From: Chryseobacterium aquifrigidense
GTDB taxonomy: Bacteria; Bacteroidota; Bacteroidia; Flavobacteriales; Weeksellaceae
Length of the DNA stretch: 64,000 nucleotides
NCBI RefSeq assembly: GCF_006716485.1
Contig: NZ_VFPD01000001.1
Coordinates: forward strand, 1,239,096-1,303,095
Reading direction: 5' to 3'
In this document: one piece after another, positions 34,556-43,973 of the stretch
Layout: every line of letters begins with the position of its first letter
Position numbering within the stretch: position 1 is the stretch's first letter
Notes under the pieces: generated by a model
Databases searched by the model: none
Told to the model about the DNA's origin: nothing
What the model saw: the letters and a program-made list of their open reading frames with translations, nothing else
Made by a program: the position numbers and the translations under genes

Positions 34556-35737
34556 TTATTTAGTAATGATTATTTTTTTTGTTGTATTTCCTTTATCTGT
34601 TGTAATAGTAAAGGTATACACCCCGTTTGTTAATCCTGAAGTATTTATTTTCTCCTGGTTTTCAAGGGATAAAACAGTATTTCCTGACATGTCATTGACT
34701 TCAACTTTGAATTGCTTTACTTTCTCCTGAAATTCCACGGTTACAAGATCTTTAGCCGGATTAGGATAAACTTTGATTGTCTCACCAGATTTTTGCACGG
34801 ATGTTTCGTTGGTACCTAACAGGTTACTGGATGTAGATGCAATAGCAAAATGCTGTAAGGCTCCCACAGCAGCTTTTCCTACATTAAAAACATAGACAGG
34901 GTCCAGATTGGCAAAAGTATCACTTACCGTATGCTCGTTTTCACTTCTCAAGTACTCGTAAAACCCGGTAATGGTATATCCCTTGGCTTCAAAAGGCATA
35001 TAATCTGAGCTGTAAGCATATGAAAGATTAGTCTGAAGAGGAGAGTAAAGGGTAGTACAGTTCATCAGTTCCTGTGTTACAGCAGTAGAAGCTGCGTTGT
35101 TGGAAGATACACCGCCGGTATCTCTTTCACAGGTAATCGTATTGTTGTTATTCCCAATCAGTCCACCTACCTGGTCAATATTTAAGACCAATTTGATATC
35201 CAGAACCTGGCTGCCGTTCTGATACGCTACATTATTTACATAATGATTACTTCCTACAAGGCCCTGTTCTTCTCCGGAAAAATGAATAAACTTGATAGAG
35301 TATTCTGTGGGAACATTTTTTAATATTCTTGCTGCCTCCAGAATGATGGACGTTCCACTGCCATTGTCACTTACTCCGGGACCTACAATCGTATCATAAT
35401 GTCCACAGATAATAACATATTTGTTAGGGTATACAGTTCCCGTCTTGGTAATAATTAAATTTTTTGAAGTACTGCTTCCGTAGGTAAAAGTATCTTCAGA
35501 CATGTTGTTTACAGTATATCCGTAGGACAGATATTTGTTTTTAAGCCAGTCCAGAGCATTGTTATTGGCTGTTGTACCTGTCTTTTTTATCCCAAATCCT
35601 GCAAATTCCTGAAGATTTGTACTGATATTGGTTTGGGTTACCATATCTGCTCTGTCCTTATAAGCTTGAATAAAACTTTGCGCACTCATATTTTGAAGCG
35701 CCATTGAAGTGAGCAGAAAAGCTGCAGCTTTTTTCAT
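34556..35737 (-). CDS. Secreted M28 family aminopeptidase with T9SS sorting domain, copy 3
   Basis: A 393-residue paralogue, first in transcription order. The signal peptide KAAAFLLTSMALQNMSA precedes QSF. The zinc motifs are ICGHYDTIVGPGVSDNGSGTSI, FIHFSGEEQGLVGS, NIDQVGGLIGN and ENEHTVSDTF. It is the most divergent copy: residues around CERDTGGVSS and SSDYMPFEAKGY replace the CDEDQGG and TDYIPFEQKG of the other two, which are near the substrate pocket in this family. The C-terminal sorting domain with IKVYPNPAKDLVTVEF is intact. Confidence 0.93.
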   Translation of the reverse strand: MKKAAAFLLTSMALQNMSAQSFIQAYKDRADMVTQTNISTNLQEFAGFGIKKTGTTANNNALDWLKNKYLSYGYTVNNMSEDTFTYGSSTSKNLIITKTGTVYPNKYVIICGHYDTIVGPGVSDNGSGTSIILEAARILKNVPTEYSIKFIHFSGEEQGLVGSNHYVNNVAYQNGSQVLDIKLVLNIDQVGGLIGNNNNTITCERDTGGVSSNNAASTAVTQELMNCTTLYSPLQTNLSYAYSSDYMPFEAKGYTITGFYEYLRSENEHTVSDTFANLDPVYVFNVGKAAVGALQHFAIASTSSNLLGTNETSVQKSGETIKVYPNPAKDLVTVEFQEKVKQFKVEVNDMSGNTVLSLENQEKINTSGLTNGVYTFTITTDKGNTTKKIIITK

Positions 35738-36081
35738 TTTTGATACTTTCTTTAGAGATTGCTAATATAGCAATAAATCATCATTTATTGTTGATTATTA
35801 ACTGGAATAGCGTTTATTTGCTTGATTTATCAATAATAATTTATCTTTTTATTAAATTTATTATTGTATTAGATTAAAATTCGCTAAATGAATAAAATTT
35901 AGGTAAATTTTTCTTTATTATTAAATATGTTTAATGATACATTCATCTTTTGTGAATGCTATCTCATAAAGTTTACTGTTGATATGGCAATTAGAGTGGG
36001 ATTGACCTATAACAAATTGTATATAACAAAAAAATCCCGGGAAAACCCGGGACTTATATTGATAACAAAATCTATTCTACA
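35738..36081. other. Intergenic spacer, AT-rich
   Basis: This 344-base spacer lies between the first M28 gene and rplT. Its right end holds the rplT terminator. The rest is very AT-rich with no gene or recognisable site. Confidence 0.4.
36028..36054 (-). terminator. Terminator after rplT
   Basis: Stem TCCCGGG (36035-36041) with CCCGGGA (36046-36052), four-base A-loop, then on the minus strand a T-run. It is 27 bases beyond the rplT stop. Confidence 0.85.
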
Positions 36082-36426
36082 TTATTTTACTTGATCTACA
36101 ACAGCTTTGAAAGCTTCAGGGTGATTCATTGCTAAATCTGCTAAAACTTTTCTGTTAAGTTCGATGTTGTTCTTTTTAAGAGCTCCCATAAATTGAGAGT
36201 AAGACATTCCGTGCTCTCTAGTTCCCGCGTTGATACGAGTGATCCAAAGTGCTCTGAAATTTCTCTTTTTCTCTTTTCTACCACGGTAAGCATATTGCAT
36301 TGCTTTTTCTACCGCGTTTTTAGCTACAGTCCAAACGTTCTTTCTTCTTCCGAAATAACCTTTAGCGTGCTTAAAAATTTTCTTTCTGCGAGCTCTTGAA
36401 GCTACGGCATTTACTGATCTTGGCAT
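36082..36426 (-). CDS. rplT: Ribosomal protein L20
   Basis: A 114-residue basic protein of standard length. Family features include the N-terminal [30 protein letters not shown] extension that threads into 23S rRNA (in pieces) and the globular [23 protein letters not shown] region. It binds early in 50S assembly and in other bacteria represses translation of its own operon by binding the mRNA. It lies 117 bases after rpmI on the same strand. Confidence 0.97.
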   Translation of the reverse strand: MPRSVNAVASRARRKKIFKHAKGYFGRRKNVWTVAKNAVEKAMQYAYRGRKEKKRNFRALWITRINAGTREHGMSYSQFMGALKKNNIELNRKVLADLAMNHPEAFKAVVDQVK

Positions 36427-36543
36427 AATTTAAATTGTTTTTTTGAAAAGGGCGGCAGTGTTATTGCTCTTATTTGCACCGTTTCAGGGTTAAAATTGTG
36501 AATTTGTTTGAATTCTTATAAACCGAATATAGATTTATAAAAA

Positions 36544-36741
36544 CTACTTAATTGCTAATTGACGTTGAACGCTTTTCTCATCCACTTTAGCTACGTAAGA
36601 AGTAGACGTAAGATTTCTCTTCTGCTTAGTTTCTTTCTTAGTTAAGATGTGGCTTTTGTAAGCGTTTTTTCTTTTGATCTTACCTGTTCCAGTAAGAGCA
36701 AAACGTTTCTTAGCACCTGATTTCGTTTTTAATTTTGGCAT
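36544..36741 (-). CDS. rpmI: Ribosomal protein L35
   Basis: A 65-residue very basic protein of standard length, with [23 protein letters not shown] and the [15 protein letters not shown] motif typical of L35. It is part of the large subunit. Normally infC lies directly upstream; here about 9.1 kb of unrelated genes intervene, so it needs its own promoter. A TATCTTTG element 75 bases upstream could provide it. Confidence 0.97.
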   Translation of the reverse strand: MPKLKTKSGAKKRFALTGTGKIKRKNAYKSHILTKKETKQKRNLTSTSYVAKVDEKSVQRQLAIK

Positions 36742-37162
36742 TGTTTTGCTTTTTTATTGTTTTTGTTATCAATATCTGTTTTGGCTACTCCTAAAGACAT
36801 TAGGAATAATAGTTTGCAAAGATAAGAAAAAAATCAATTCGAAGGGTTATAATCTTGATTTTATCATGTCAATAAAAACCGTTTAAGGAAACGGTTCATT
36901 AATAAGTTGAGTTCTTTTAATCGAAAATCCACCTGGAAGATATCTTCAAAATCTTGATTTATGACAATAATTAATTAAAAATTCCAGACAATAATAATGT
37001 ACAGATAGTATTAATTAAATAACAGATGGAATGAAAATATTTATGTTATGAAGAAATATTACTCAAAAAATTATGACAGGATAAAATATACCTGATAATC
37101 GGGATTGTAGTATTAGCCGGTTCTCTCTAATATTGAAGATTAACCTGTAAATTTAAACTGTT
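36742..37162. other. Left flank of the inserted block, with a possible broken gene start
   Basis: This 421-base spacer holds the rpmI promoter and, at about 37049-37131, a sequence that reads MKKYYSKNYDRIKY in one frame and continues LIIGIVVLAGSL after a one-base shift. Joined, these would be the N-terminus and membrane segment of a small protein, so a decayed gene start is possible. No other feature was recognised. Confidence 0.35.
36817..36824 (-). promoter_or_regulatory. Candidate -7 element for rpmI-rplT
   Basis: The minus strand reads TATCTTTG, 75 bases before the rpmI start, leaving a leader of about 65 bases in which L20-type autoregulation could act. No clean -33 TTTG is seen at 17-23 bases. 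Confidence 0.5.
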
Positions 37163-37405
37163 ATGCTTTCATCTGCAGATTTACACCTTGAAAGAGCGTT
37201 ATTTCTTGCTGTCTTAATTATTTTTTTCGGAGCAGGATTTTTGTGCACGTTGATTAGTTTCATTATCAATTTTATACAAAAGAAAGATAAAAAAGGAGTG
37301 TATTACCTTCTTATATTTCTTATTTCCGGCCTTATCGGAGTGGTCTTAACAGCATTTTATTGTTACATGATCCTGTTTGAACAGGCTGAAATCTATATGC
37401 CATAA
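37163..37405 (+). CDS. Small two-helix membrane protein
   Basis: An 80-residue protein with two clear membrane segments, ALFLAVLIIFFGAGFLCTLI and YLLIFLISGLIGVVLTAFYCYMI, joined by a basic loop NFIQKKDKKG that should be cytoplasmic. No known motif. It is the first gene in the block between rpmI and infC. Its function is unknown, and because both flanks contain fragmentary reading frames it may be a remnant, though the helices and loop are well formed. Confidence 0.5.
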   Translation: MLSSADLHLERALFLAVLIIFFGAGFLCTLISFIINFIQKKDKKGVYYLLIFLISGLIGVVLTAFYCYMILFEQAEIYMP

Positions 37406-37873
37406 AAAGAAGATGCAATGCAGTATAATAAAATGGAATAGACTAAAAACCACTGATATCAGGGATGTTTTTGCACAGTCTCTATTTTTATCTTTGACTC
37501 AAAAATTGACCAGGATAAAACGGTGTAAAACCTTTCTCTCAGATCAATAGTAATTATAACTTTTATAGCTTTCTTTTTCACACCCAATAAAAGATAAATT
37601 CTTATTTCGAATAAACACTAAAAAACTATGGGTAAAAACACTAGCCAAATAAAATGGAGTGAAGGAGAAGCTGTAAAAGTAATTTAGATGAGTCTCATTT
37701 TAGTAATTTTCACCCATTGTAAGAATCCTGAAAAAACAAATTTTAAGAATTACCTGAATATACTTAACAACCCTTCTTTAGATCACCTTTTCATAAAATA
37801 GTATTATTTAATTTCACAAAATCATTGTAACAGGAAATGCTGTAATGCTTTTCCGGCATGATAAAATGAACGT
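37406..37873. other. Gap with two short possible gene remnants
   Basis: This 468-base stretch lacks a full gene. At 37628-37687 a frame reads MGKNTSQIKWSEGEAVKVI and stops. Immediately after, 37688-37801 encodes a 37-residue frame beginning MSLILVIFTHCKNPEK, which looks like the signal peptide and lipobox of a lipoprotein but ends early. Both could be starts of disrupted genes. Confidence 0.35.
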
Positions 37874-40342
37874 ATGGCACACCGGATTTATTTATACAAT
37901 TACGATCAAAAATCAAATCAGACATTCAATAGCTACCTGGGAGAGTGGAATTATGAAATTCCCTTATTGCTGTATCCTTTGCTGGCACAAGACATCAAAG
38001 TGGAAGGCGTTGAATTTTTCTCAGATAAAAATCAGGGCATTGTTCAGTTGCGTTATTTTTTCAATCTGCTGGCAGATATCTATCAGCTGCATTACAAGAA
38101 AGCTTATTACGAACCTGTAAATAAAATGTTTGAGTTCCTGGAAGCTTTACCGTATGACACTTTTGTATTGAATGCAACAGACGTTTTCAATATGAACGAA
38201 GAAAAACATAAGGCGCAGGCAAAGGAATGGCTGGTAGAAATTCAGCACAAAAACAAACTGTATAAAAAAGCTGTGGAATCTCAGAAACTTTCGCTGCTGG
38301 ATTCTTTGTTGCCGCAGACGGGATATTCTTCATTTCTCGAAATTTTAGAAACTGACTGGATTAATTACGGATTGGGATATTTTGAAGAGCTAGCCTATAA
38401 AAAAGCTGCATCTACGACTTTCGAAGAAAACGGAAAGTTTGGTCTTAAAGATGCGAAAGGGGGCATTTTAGCTCCGGCAGTTTATGATGATATTTTTGAA
38501 GAAGATTATCATTACGGTATATCGGTAATTCAGAAAGGAACATTGTTCGGTTACCTGCAAAGTGACGGAAAAGAGTGGGTTTCTCCGGTATATGAAGAGG
38601 CTTTTGATGTATTCGATTTTGGACAGGAACCTTTAGGCGAAGTGAAAGTGAATGGCAAATCAGGGATTTTAAAAATCCATTCAAACACATGGATGGTACC
38701 TGCGGAATATGATGCTATTGAAAGAATAGCCTATGGATTCTTTAGCATAGGAAAAGATGGAAAGTTTGGAGTTTACAGCGATAAAAACGGACTGATTATT
38801 CCTGTTGAAAGTGAAAGCCCTTTTGAGTACGATTATTTCCCCGAATTATTTTTCGCCAGACAAAAAGGCACAGGCAAACGAAAATATTATACGAAAGAAG
38901 GAAACTATCTGGGAGATTTTTTAGAAGGAAGTATCTCAAAAGCAAGTACCTGTTTCTGGATTAAACCGAACAAGTTTAATAAGAAAGGCAGGTTGATTGA
39001 TAAAAAAGGCCAACCTATCATAGACGAAGCGGATCAGCTGATTTTAATCGATAATTTTGAAACCCTTGCTGTTCGTAAAGACAAAAACTGGAAGATTTAT
39101 CATGCTTTAAAACATCGCTTCCTGTTAGAAAATGAATCTATCAGTAAAGTAAGAGCAGAATCCAATGGCGGATATAAAGACAATGTGTTCATTCTGGAAA
39201 CCAACAGAGGGTCAGGGCTTTTTGATGCCGGTAATGAAAGTTGGCTCATCGCTCCCCAACCGGAAATTAAACAGATTCACTATCTGGAAAATGGATTTTT
39301 ATCAGTCCGGAAAAACAATGGGTATCAGTTGTTTGATTTTGAGAATGGTCTGTCGGAGAAATTATATGATTATATTTCTAATCCTTTGAATTACAGAACG
39401 GAAGAAGGTTTGTTGTTTCTGTATCAGGGTGAAAATATGTTCAGAATGCATGAGGATAAAAGTATTCATCGGGTAGAAATTTCCGGATATGGGGCTATTT
39501 ATCTGGACAGGTATTCATTCCGGGGAAAGGATCTGGAATACTTTACTGGCTTTTATAACCGTTGGAAAAGTCAGGCTGGTAAAGACGCTGAACAGTTCAT
39601 GGAGGCCGAAACCATTAAAAAAATGGCTTTTGATGCAAGAGAAAATCAAAATTACCACGAAGCACTTCGTCTGTTTGAGTTATCTGCTCAAAAAGGGGAT
39701 ATGGATAGTCTGGTGGAAATAGGACTACTGCTTACCGATCCTGAAATAGAATCATTATTTGATCCGCAAAAAGGTATCAGATATTACGAAAAAGCGGCAC
39801 AACGAAACCATCCTGTAGCCTGGAACAATATCGGGGCTTTATACCACAACGGTATAGGGTATTCTTTTAATATCAAAAAAGCAATTCAGGCCTATGAGAA
39901 GAGTGCTGAACTTGATGATGAAATGGCACTTGTCAACCTGGGTGATTTGTATTATTTTGGAGAACATGTGCTGCAGGATTACAATAAAGCTTTGGATTTT
40001 TATCAGAAAGCTGAGAAAAAATACACCTACAATTACGATAAAATCTCAGAAATCTATTATCAGTTAAGAGATTATAAAAACCTTTTGGTGTACTTAAAGA
40101 AAGACTATGATCAGTCATATTCAGGTATTTATTACGGCATTATCTACGAATTGGGTATGGGAGTAAAGACAGATCTGAAGAAAGCCATTAAGTATTTTGA
40201 ACAGGCCAATACTTACAGTGCCTATGAATATGCAACCCAACGTTTGATATATTACTATGGTGAAGATCCGGTCTTTAAAAATGAAAAGAAATATCTGAAA
40301 TGGAGATCTTTTGCAGAAAAGCATGGCTTCGAAATAGATTAG
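37874..40342 (+). CDS. Large WG-repeat and Sel1-repeat protein
   Basis: An 822-residue cytoplasmic protein with no signal peptide. It opens MAHRIYLYNYD, resembling the N-terminal region of a Bacteroidota family associated with WG repeats. Residues about 185-470 have WG-type repeats (GKFGLKDAKGGILAPAVYDDI, GKFGVYSDKNGLIIPV). Residues about 600-800 have Sel1/TPR-like repeats (ALRLFELSAQKGDMDSLVEIG, GIRYYEKAAQRNHPVAWNNIG, AIQAYEKSAELDDEMALVNLG). Both repeat types mediate protein interaction. WG proteins are common in Bacteroidota and sometimes lie with polymorphic-toxin or regulatory genes. The histidine kinase gene follows 61 bases later. The function is unknown. Confidence 0.75.
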   Translation: MAHRIYLYNYDQKSNQTFNSYLGEWNYEIPLLLYPLLAQDIKVEGVEFFSDKNQGIVQLRYFFNLLADIYQLHYKKAYYEPVNKMFEFLEALPYDTFVLNATDVFNMNEEKHKAQAKEWLVEIQHKNKLYKKAVESQKLSLLDSLLPQTGYSSFLEILETDWINYGLGYFEELAYKKAASTTFEENGKFGLKDAKGGILAPAVYDDIFEEDYHYGISVIQKGTLFGYLQSDGKEWVSPVYEEAFDVFDFGQEPLGEVKVNGKSGILKIHSNTWMVPAEYDAIERIAYGFFSIGKDGKFGVYSDKNGLIIPVESESPFEYDYFPELFFARQKGTGKRKYYTKEGNYLGDFLEGSISKASTCFWIKPNKFNKKGRLIDKKGQPIIDEADQLILIDNFETLAVRKDKNWKIYHALKHRFLLENESISKVRAESNGGYKDNVFILETNRGSGLFDAGNESWLIAPQPEIKQIHYLENGFLSVRKNNGYQLFDFENGLSEKLYDYISNPLNYRTEEGLLFLYQGENMFRMHEDKSIHRVEISGYGAIYLDRYSFRGKDLEYFTGFYNRWKSQAGKDAEQFMEAETIKKMAFDARENQNYHEALRLFELSAQKGDMDSLVEIGLLLTDPEIESLFDPQKGIRYYEKAAQRNHPVAWNNIGALYHNGIGYSFNIKKAIQAYEKSAELDDEMALVNLGDLYYFGEHVLQDYNKALDFYQKAEKKYTYNYDKISEIYYQLRDYKNLLVYLKKDYDQSYSGIYYGIIYELGMGVKTDLKKAIKYFEQANTYSAYEYATQRLIYYYGEDPVFKNEKKYLKWRSFAEKHGFEID

Positions 40343-40403
40343 CAGGGATTTACCTATATTTACTTTCCTTAATGGAATGCAATTTAATAAAGATAAGGAT
40401 TTG

Positions 40404-42611
40404 ATGCACAGGTTATTACTTATAATTACTTTACTTATTTGTTCGTTTTTTGCTCAGGCACAGGAGGTTTTAAGCAAATTAGAAAGAGAATACAGCCATG
40501 CATCAGACAATACGATTGAACAGCTCAACCTTGCTCCCAAGTACGCTACAGCTTTATTCTTTCATAATCTTAAGCCAAAATCTTACCAGATTTTAGATAT
40601 TAATATTTCCCTTGCTACAAGGCAGACGGATGGAAAGTATGCTACAATTTTATATGCGGTGCAGGCCATGAATTATCGGCTGGATAATAAAATAGCTGAG
40701 TCTTCAAAAAGTCTCGATATGGCAAAGGCATACAGCTTTAAAACAAATAATAATGAGGCTAAAGGCTATTTCAATTATGCAAAAGGCTGGATTCTCACCC
40801 GAAACAATAAAACAACTGAAGCCGTTACTGCCTATTTAAAAGCGATTGAATATTATGAAAATGCTCCAACGACTTCCACACTGTACGGAAGGTTTGGCAA
40901 CGTAGCAAAAGAACTGTCTGCGATTTACTCCAATCTTAATGAATACCAGCTGGAAGAAAAATACAGTAAGCAGTTTCTGGTGCTGGCATCCAAACAGAAT
41001 GATCCCAATCTTATATTCGACGCCTATATGCGGATGGGTTATGTGTATGAACAAAAATACACTGAGAATCCTTCCAATACAGAGTTGAGAAATAAAACAG
41101 AGCAATATTATCTGCAGGCAATCACAACGTTCAACAAAAATAAAAACAGGATGCTCAACAGGAGCAGTCTTTCCTATGCAGCCATCAACCTGGCGAATTT
41201 ATATACTGAATTTGACAGTGGTAAGGCCATGCAATATGCGCAGTTAGCCAATACAGTCAGTCTGGAAATTGGTGATCCCATTCACATTGCTTCTTCTTTT
41301 GGAATTTTGGCAGAATTGGCCTTACAGGATAAAAATTATGATTTAGCCAAGTCATATTTTCTAAAAGCTTCCATGGAGATTGGAAAAAGTCCGGTAAGAG
41401 ATCATAATATCGAATTGTCCATTCTTGAATCTTTATCCAGAATCAGTGAAGAGCAGGGTAATTACAAAGAAGCTTTGACCTATTATAAAAGCTATGTTGA
41501 TCAATACAAAAGTGTTTACGACCAGGAAAAACTGGATATCACCAAAAGATTGGAATCACAATTTGATAAAGAACGGCAGGAGCAGAAATACATCAAACTG
41601 CAGCTGGAAAGTGACAAGAAAGCCCAGGAAATTAAGCTGATCAATATTTTGCGCGCGCAGCGTGAACAGGTCTACAACAACTTAAAACTGGTAGAAGAAA
41701 ACCAGCGTGAACGACTGAAATTTTCAGAACTCGAGTCCGAGAAAAAAGAACAGCAGCTTCGTTTGGCAAAACTGGAAACCCGGCAGAAGAATAACGATAT
41801 TAATACCTTTAAAAAGTTACTGGCATTCAAGGAAAAGATCAATACCTACTACATTTCTTTTATTATATTTTTCATTGTTTTGATCCTCTTATTGCTGTAT
41901 GCCTATAAACAGCGTGCTAAGTCCATTAAACGGAGAGATGAACTGCATGCTTTAGCCATGGAACAGGAGAAACAAAACTCGAAAATATCTACGCTTACCG
42001 CATTGCTTGAAGGGCAGGAGCAGGAGCGTGGCCGTCTTGCCCGTGATCTCCATGACGGATTGGGAGGTCTGCTTTCCGGTACGAAGCATCAACTGTCTTA
42101 TTTAAATCCTGATCAATCTGAAAATATAGAAGAAGGAATCTCAAAATCAATTGAACAGATCGATGGTGCTGTAGAAGAACTAAGACGGGTGGCACATAAT
42201 TTAATGCCTGATTTATTAACAAAATACGGTCTGGAAGTAGCCATTCAGGAGTTTGCTTCCCGAATTTCCAATCATGCTCTGGAAATCCATACAGAGTTTA
42301 TCAATTACAGCAATTCCATATCGAAGGAAAAGCAGCTGGTTATTTACAGAATCATTCAGGAGCTGGTTAACAATGCTATAAAGCATGCTGATCCTTCTGA
42401 AATTATTGTTCAGATAAGCGAAGAAGACAATCTGTTAAACCTTACCGTAGAGGATAACGGAAAAGGCTTTGACCATACAGGCTTAGACGTTAGAAAAACA
42501 GCGGGTTTTCATAATATTGAACTTAGAGTCCAGTTTTTAAAAGGAACTATGAATATCACTTCAGAATTACATATTGGTACGAGTATAGAACTTCAAATCC
42601 CTATTCATTAA
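40404..42611 (+). CDS. TPR-containing sensor histidine kinase (HisKA_3 type)
   Basis: A 735-residue membrane kinase. The signal peptide LLLIITLLICSFFAQA leads to a periplasmic TPR region of about 380 residues (KGWILTRNNKTTEAVTAYLKA, ALTYYKSYVDQYKSVYD). A long coiled coil and one TM (YYISFIIFFIVLILLLLYAY) follow, then the HisKA_3 phosphoacceptor helix ERGRLARDLHDGLGGLLSG and the HATPase_c domain with ELVNNAIKHA and VEDNGKGFD. The ATG at 40404 is preferred over 40377 because it directly begins the signal peptide. It is followed 2 bases later by its NarL-type regulator. The signal is unknown. Confidence 0.93.
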   Translation: MHRLLLIITLLICSFFAQAQEVLSKLEREYSHASDNTIEQLNLAPKYATALFFHNLKPKSYQILDINISLATRQTDGKYATILYAVQAMNYRLDNKIAESSKSLDMAKAYSFKTNNNEAKGYFNYAKGWILTRNNKTTEAVTAYLKAIEYYENAPTTSTLYGRFGNVAKELSAIYSNLNEYQLEEKYSKQFLVLASKQNDPNLIFDAYMRMGYVYEQKYTENPSNTELRNKTEQYYLQAITTFNKNKNRMLNRSSLSYAAINLANLYTEFDSGKAMQYAQLANTVSLEIGDPIHIASSFGILAELALQDKNYDLAKSYFLKASMEIGKSPVRDHNIELSILESLSRISEEQGNYKEALTYYKSYVDQYKSVYDQEKLDITKRLESQFDKERQEQKYIKLQLESDKKAQEIKLINILRAQREQVYNNLKLVEENQRERLKFSELESEKKEQQLRLAKLETRQKNNDINTFKKLLAFKEKINTYYISFIIFFIVLILLLLYAYKQRAKSIKRRDELHALAMEQEKQNSKISTLTALLEGQEQERGRLARDLHDGLGGLLSGTKHQLSYLNPDQSENIEEGISKSIEQIDGAVEELRRVAHNLMPDLLTKYGLEVAIQEFASRISNHALEIHTEFINYSNSISKEKQLVIYRIIQELVNNAIKHADPSEIIVQISEEDNLLNLTVEDNGKGFDHTGLDVRKTAGFHNIELRVQFLKGTMNITSELHIGTSIELQIPIH

Positions 42612-42613
42612 AC

Positions 42614-43243
42614 ATGATAAAAGTAGCCATAACAGACGATCATCCGCTTCTATTGGAAGGACTTAAAAATATTTTAGGAAACAGTGAAACAATAGATGTG
42701 GTAGATTGTTTCAAAAACGTCTCAGAAATGAATGCAGGCCTTGCAAAACAGGCAGTTGACATTTTGTTGCTGGACATCAATCTGGTAGATACCAACAGCA
42801 TTGAACTCATCAAACCATTAAAGAAAAAGTACAGCGGCCTTCAGGTTATTATCCTGAGTGTTCATAATGAGCTGCCCGTCATCAACAGTACTCTGGCTGA
42901 AGGTGCTCTGGGATATATTCAAAAAAATGCTTCGGTTTCCGAAATCCTTGAAGGAATTACCACAGTATATTCCGGTAACAGGTTTTTATGTTCTCAAACC
43001 AAAGCTGTTCTGGATAAAAAAACAATGGGTGGATTAAGTCAGGTTCCGAAACTGACACGAAGAGAAAAGGAAATTCTGGGTGAAGCAGCAAAAGGACTTA
43101 CCACCAATCAAATGGCAGAAAAGCTTTTTATAAGTCCGCACACCGTAGAAAGCCACCGGAAAAATCTGATAGAAAAATTTCAGACTTCTAACCTGAGTTC
43201 AGCCATAAAATTAGCGATAGAATATGGTTTGATCATCGAATAA
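42614..43243 (+). CDS. NarL/LuxR-family response regulator
   Basis: A 209-residue regulator. The receiver domain has the acidic ITDDHPLLLEGL, phosphoacceptor LLLDINL and Lys in YIQKNAS. The C-terminal HTH (about residues 145-209) has the family signature LTRREKEILGEAAKGLTTNQMAEKLFISPHTVESHRKNLIEKF. It is translationally close to the upstream TPR kinase (2-base gap), with which it certainly forms a two-component pair. The target genes are not evident; the signature of an inverted repeat was not found nearby. Confidence 0.96.
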   Translation: MIKVAITDDHPLLLEGLKNILGNSETIDVVDCFKNVSEMNAGLAKQAVDILLLDINLVDTNSIELIKPLKKKYSGLQVIILSVHNELPVINSTLAEGALGYIQKNASVSEILEGITTVYSGNRFLCSQTKAVLDKKTMGGLSQVPKLTRREKEILGEAAKGLTTNQMAEKLFISPHTVESHRKNLIEKFQTSNLSSAIKLAIEYGLIIE

Positions 43244-43254
43244 AACAATTATCT

Positions 43255-43296
43255 AAAAAAAGGCCTGCTTACATCGTAAAAGCAGACCTTTTTTAT
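43255..43296. terminator. Bidirectional terminator after the two-component pair
   Basis: Stem AAGGCCTGCTT (43260-43270) with AAGCAGACCTT (43280-43290), one mismatch, bordered by A-run and T-run. It serves the response regulator gene and the convergent gene at 43323. Confidence 0.75.
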
Positions 43297-43322
43297 ATAA
43301 TCAAATAATCGGGTGTGTTCTC

Positions 43323-43889
43323 TTAATCTTTGAATTTCAACGCAGCCTGGAACAGGTTCTTTTTGTCTACTAAATCATATTCTTCATTATAAACCGGCTG
43401 GTACATCAGTATGAAAACACTGCCATTAAAATCTTTTAAATTAATAGGCTGATCTACCATAATATCATAAAACCTTGTAATCGTACGGGTAGCAGTCCAT
43501 TGCTTTGCATTGCCTTTAGGGTTTTTGTCAAATCTATGATCTTTCGCATCTGTATAATACCAGTATGAAGGCGCGGAATCCATCAGAAACATTTCTTTAT
43601 CCTTGTTGTAAAGTTCCTCCGCCATACCCGTATTCTGAAACCACGGAACTTCAGTATCCAAAACACCTAAAGCTCCTGCATAGATGTCTTTATTTGTTGT
43701 AGCACCCACTAAAAATCCTTCCAGATTGGCAGATGTGATTTCAAATAAAAAAGGAGATTTTTTCAGTTCATAAACATCATTTACCGGTTCAATTACTTTT
43801 CCGTCTTGTTTAATAACAACTTTTAACGATTGCGCAAAAGTTATAAAACTTAGTAAACAAAAAAGAAGGGTCAAACTTAATTTTTTCAT
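43323..43889 (-). CDS. Secreted protein of unknown function
   Basis: A 188-residue protein with a signal peptide (KKLSLTLLFCLLSFITFA, then QSL). The mature part looks beta-rich (LKVVIKQDGKVIEPVNDVYEL, FLFEITSANLEGFLVGATT) and has several aromatic clusters (SYWYYTDAKDHRF, ITRFYDIMVDQPI). There is no lipobox and no sorting domain, so it is likely periplasmic. No known family was recognised. It lies in the block between infC and rpmI, downstream of the lipoprotein gene at 43974 with an 84-base gap. Confidence 0.65.
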   Translation of the reverse strand: MKKLSLTLLFCLLSFITFAQSLKVVIKQDGKVIEPVNDVYELKKSPFLFEITSANLEGFLVGATTNKDIYAGALGVLDTEVPWFQNTGMAEELYNKDKEMFLMDSAPSYWYYTDAKDHRFDKNPKGNAKQWTATRTITRFYDIMVDQPINLKDFNGSVFILMYQPVYNEEYDLVDKKNLFQAALKFKD

Positions 43890-43973
43890 TGTATCTCTTT
43901 AAATAATTGCAGCAAAGATATTAGACTTTATCTCCCTGTACACTCGCTGATTTCAGGGGTTTTTATCTTATCA

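Noticed and set aside
41995..42222. Minus-strand frame in the TPR histidine kinase gene
   Set aside because: It lies opposite the conserved HisKA_3 motif and has no protein-like features.
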